From NCBI GenBank assembly GCA_000751555.1, contig CCEZ01000043.1, positions 186,001 to 250,000 on the forward strand: DNA of 64,000 nt, written 5' to 3'. The stretch is from Anaerosalibacter massiliensis. GTDB taxonomy: Bacteria; Bacillota; Clostridia; Tissierellales; Sporanaerobacteraceae. The position numbers and the translations under genes are program-made. Shown in pieces: positions 62,389 through 64,000 of this stretch; position 1 is the first letter of the stretch; each line of letters opens with the position of its first letter. The notes beneath the pieces are model-generated. The model was not told where the DNA came from, did no database searches, and saw only the letters and a list, made by a program, of their open reading frames with translations.

Positions 62389-62941
62389 AAAAAAATTTAT
62401 ATTGCTTGAAAATAAGGGGTTTACTTTGATAGAATTACTTTTAGGGGTTAGTATTTCTGGAATATTAGTATTGTCTCTATATTTTATATTTAATTATTCT
62501 GTGAAGACCAGTAAAATAGGAGAAGAAAAAGAAGAGTTTTTATTAAACGGACGATACGCTATTGAATATATGAAAAGAGAGATTAGAAATGGAGAAGAAA
62601 TAATATCATCTGATAAAATTAATGGATTTAATAAAAAATATAAAAATAATTTTGGATTTGTTATAAAAGTTAAAAGGGATCAGGGATATAAATACGTTTC
62701 TTATTATTTGGAAAAAGGGAGTATACGTAGAATTGTATCTATAAATACAGCAAGTAAATATCCTTATATAGGTAGTTTCGAAGGACATAATAGGATAGTA
62801 GGAAATATAAGTTCAATTGAAGGCTCTAGAGTCGATTTTAAAAACAATAAAATAGTTTTAAATTTTCTAATGAGTGGAGAATGGAATAACAATATGGAAT
62901 TTAAAACAGAAATTTTTATGAGATGTCCGACAGATTATTAA
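62354..62941 (+). CDS. Minor pilin-like protein (PilW/GspJ-type)
   Basis: A 195-aa prepilin: basic leader ending LLENKG, then FTLIELLLGVSISGILVLSLY. The soluble part has a GspJ-like pattern (GRYAIEYMKREIRNGEEI). I chose TTG 62354, 6 bp after AAGGTG; TTG 62339 and TTG 62402 are alternatives. It overlaps the upstream gene, so coupled translation is likely. Confidence 0.78.
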   Translation: MKQICPNQKRSKKKFILLENKGFTLIELLLGVSISGILVLSLYFIFNYSVKTSKIGEEKEEFLLNGRYAIEYMKREIRNGEEIISSDKINGFNKKYKNNFGFVIKVKRDQGYKYVSYYLEKGSIRRIVSINTASKYPYIGSFEGHNRIVGNISSIEGSRVDFKNNKIVLNFLMSGEWNNNMEFKTEIFMRCPTDY

Positions 62942-62956
62942 ATCGGGGGAGATATT

Positions 62957-64000
62957 TTGGACAATGATAAAGGTTCTATTCTTATTTTATCGATTATAAT
63001 TGGAGCTATTATGTTTTTATTATCTAACTTTTTATTATATGCTATTCATCTAGACAATCAAATTGTTACTTCAAGTGTAAACAATACTCAGTCCTACTAT
63101 TTGGCAGAGGACAAAATTTATCTTTGTTTTGACGAAGGGAGTACATATTATGACGAGTTGATTTCAATTTTAAAACATTATTTGAAATATAAGGGATTTA
63201 GCAATCCTCCAAATAAGAATACAATAATAATAGATAAAGAAGATTTAAACCTTGAGGATACAAAAAGAAAGGTTAAAACAGATACTTTTATAAAAGATAA
63301 TATATTAAATGGCTGTATTGTAGCTGAATCTGATTATAAATCTATAGATAAAAAGGTTTGTGGAATATTTACAGTAATAAATCCTTTATATAATATGGGT
63401 GAACCAATAGTTTCTAAAAATATAGATGGAGAGTTTGAAAAAGAAGATATAGAAGAATTTATAAATCAAATTTTTAATGGTTTTAAACTTGAAAGTTTTG
63501 AAGATGATATTGAAATTATAGATGTAGATAGTTTTCATAGAGTAGATATATATATAAATGATGATAAAACAGAAAATATGAGAATAGATTTTTTTAAATA
63601 TGAAGATGAAATAAAACCTATAGAGAAAAAGTATTTATCTAAGGATGAAATATTTTTAATTTTAAAAAATAAAAAAGACAGCAAATCTGAAGTAAATATA
63701 TATGGAAATGAGAAAAAAGTTATAAATACATTTAAGGGAATTATATATGTTGATGGAAATTTAAATTTATATAATAAGGTGCAATTTAATGGAATTATAG
63801 CTATTAATTCTGGAAAATTAAATGTATGTTCTAAAATTGGCAAACCAAATATAAAAGGAATGTTCATAGTAAATAATTATATGGAAGATGAGAAATTAAT
63901 TGAAGAAAAAGTAAACTTAGAATATCGACAGGAAATGGTAGACAGATTTGGAATATATCTACCTGAATATGTAAAACCGAAACTTTATATAGTAAGAGAA
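62957..64000 (+). CDS. PilX-like pilus assembly protein (3' end outside window)
   Basis: An open frame from TTG 62957 (GGGGGAG upstream) to the window edge, 348 residues seen. The N-terminus DNDKGSILILSIIIGAIMFLL with QSYYLAEDKI further on is the PilX/GspK N-terminal pattern (hydrophobic helix then YxAE). The later part has beta-rich repeats (GIIYVDGNLNLYNKVQFNG). Last pilus gene visible; the operon continues. Confidence 0.8.
   Translation, partial: MDNDKGSILILSIIIGAIMFLLSNFLLYAIHLDNQIVTSSVNNTQSYYLAEDKIYLCFDEGSTYYDELISILKHYLKYKGFSNPPNKNTIIIDKEDLNLEDTKRKVKTDTFIKDNILNGCIVAESDYKSIDKKVCGIFTVINPLYNMGEPIVSKNIDGEFEKEDIEEFINQIFNGFKLESFEDDIEIIDVDSFHRVDIYINDDKTENMRIDFFKYEDEIKPIEKKYLSKDEIFLILKNKKDSKSEVNIYGNEKKVINTFKGIIYVDGNLNLYNKVQFNGIIAINSGKLNVCSKIGKPNIKGMFIVNNYMEDEKLIEEKVNLEYRQEMVDRFGIYLPEYVKPKLYIVRE

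Overview
The window is AT-rich chromosomal DNA of an endospore-forming, amino-acid-fermenting clostridium, most likely from the Tissierellales or a close relative. The evidence is the sporulation sigma factors SigE, SigG and SigK, AT-rich codon use, T-box riboswitches, a complete oxidative ornithine-fermentation operon (ord-ortA-ortB-oraS-oraE-reactivase-orr) and a clostridial type IV pilus operon. TTG and GTG start codons are unusually frequent, each with a strong Shine-Dalgarno. I see no tRNA, rRNA, CRISPR array, insertion sequence or prophage.

Layout. 1-1289: 3' part of sigE, then sigG. 1358-4006 (minus): an ABC transporter of the TrpXYZ type behind a T-box whose specifier I read as UUC (Phe). 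4472-6072: ylmC-like, nrdR, pgeF. 6088-8498: a PhoP/PhoR-type two-component system. 8503-9909: a RocR-like sigma-54 activator, followed by a near-consensus -24/-12 promoter and the ornithine operon (10121-18048). The pathway is: ornithine racemase makes D-ornithine, OraSE moves the terminal amino group to give 2,4-diaminopentanoate, Ord oxidises it to 2-amino-4-oxopentanoate, and OrtAB cleaves that with CoA to acetyl-CoA and alanine. 18070-25851: rarA, T-box-asnS, T-box-leuS, degV, and an SDR-type threonine dehydrogenase.

26087-32367 is the least explained part. It holds a DUF4489-like protein, a DUF3343-like protein, a predicted propeller/coiled-coil protein, a Cys-containing protein of unknown role and a minus-strand cluster of at least eleven small genes. 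The cluster includes three tandem, nearly identical 51-aa genes and two further groups of mutually similar proteins. I suspect spore-surface or coat components, but this is inference.

32544-34602: iscR-iscS-iscU behind a promoter containing an inverted-repeat operator. 34719-36678: PRC-barrel protein, a YtxH-like small protein, an AI-2E-type permease. 36688-45051: a short promoter-hairpin-terminator leader, alaS, ireB, a large phosphatase-like membrane protein, yqgF, DUF1292, fur, rnjA. 45158-50617: a two-gene lysO, ylbF-like, queT-like, mltG, trmR-like methyltransferase, U32 peptidase, udk. 50678-53077: a penicillin-binding protein and an uninterrupted sigK. 53130-53765 (minus): a YhcN/YlaJ-type lipoprotein with tandem repeats. 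53981-64000: a type IV pilus operon (pilB, pilT, pilC, pilin, pilD, pilM, pilN, pilO, three pilin-like proteins and a PilX-like protein cut by the window end).
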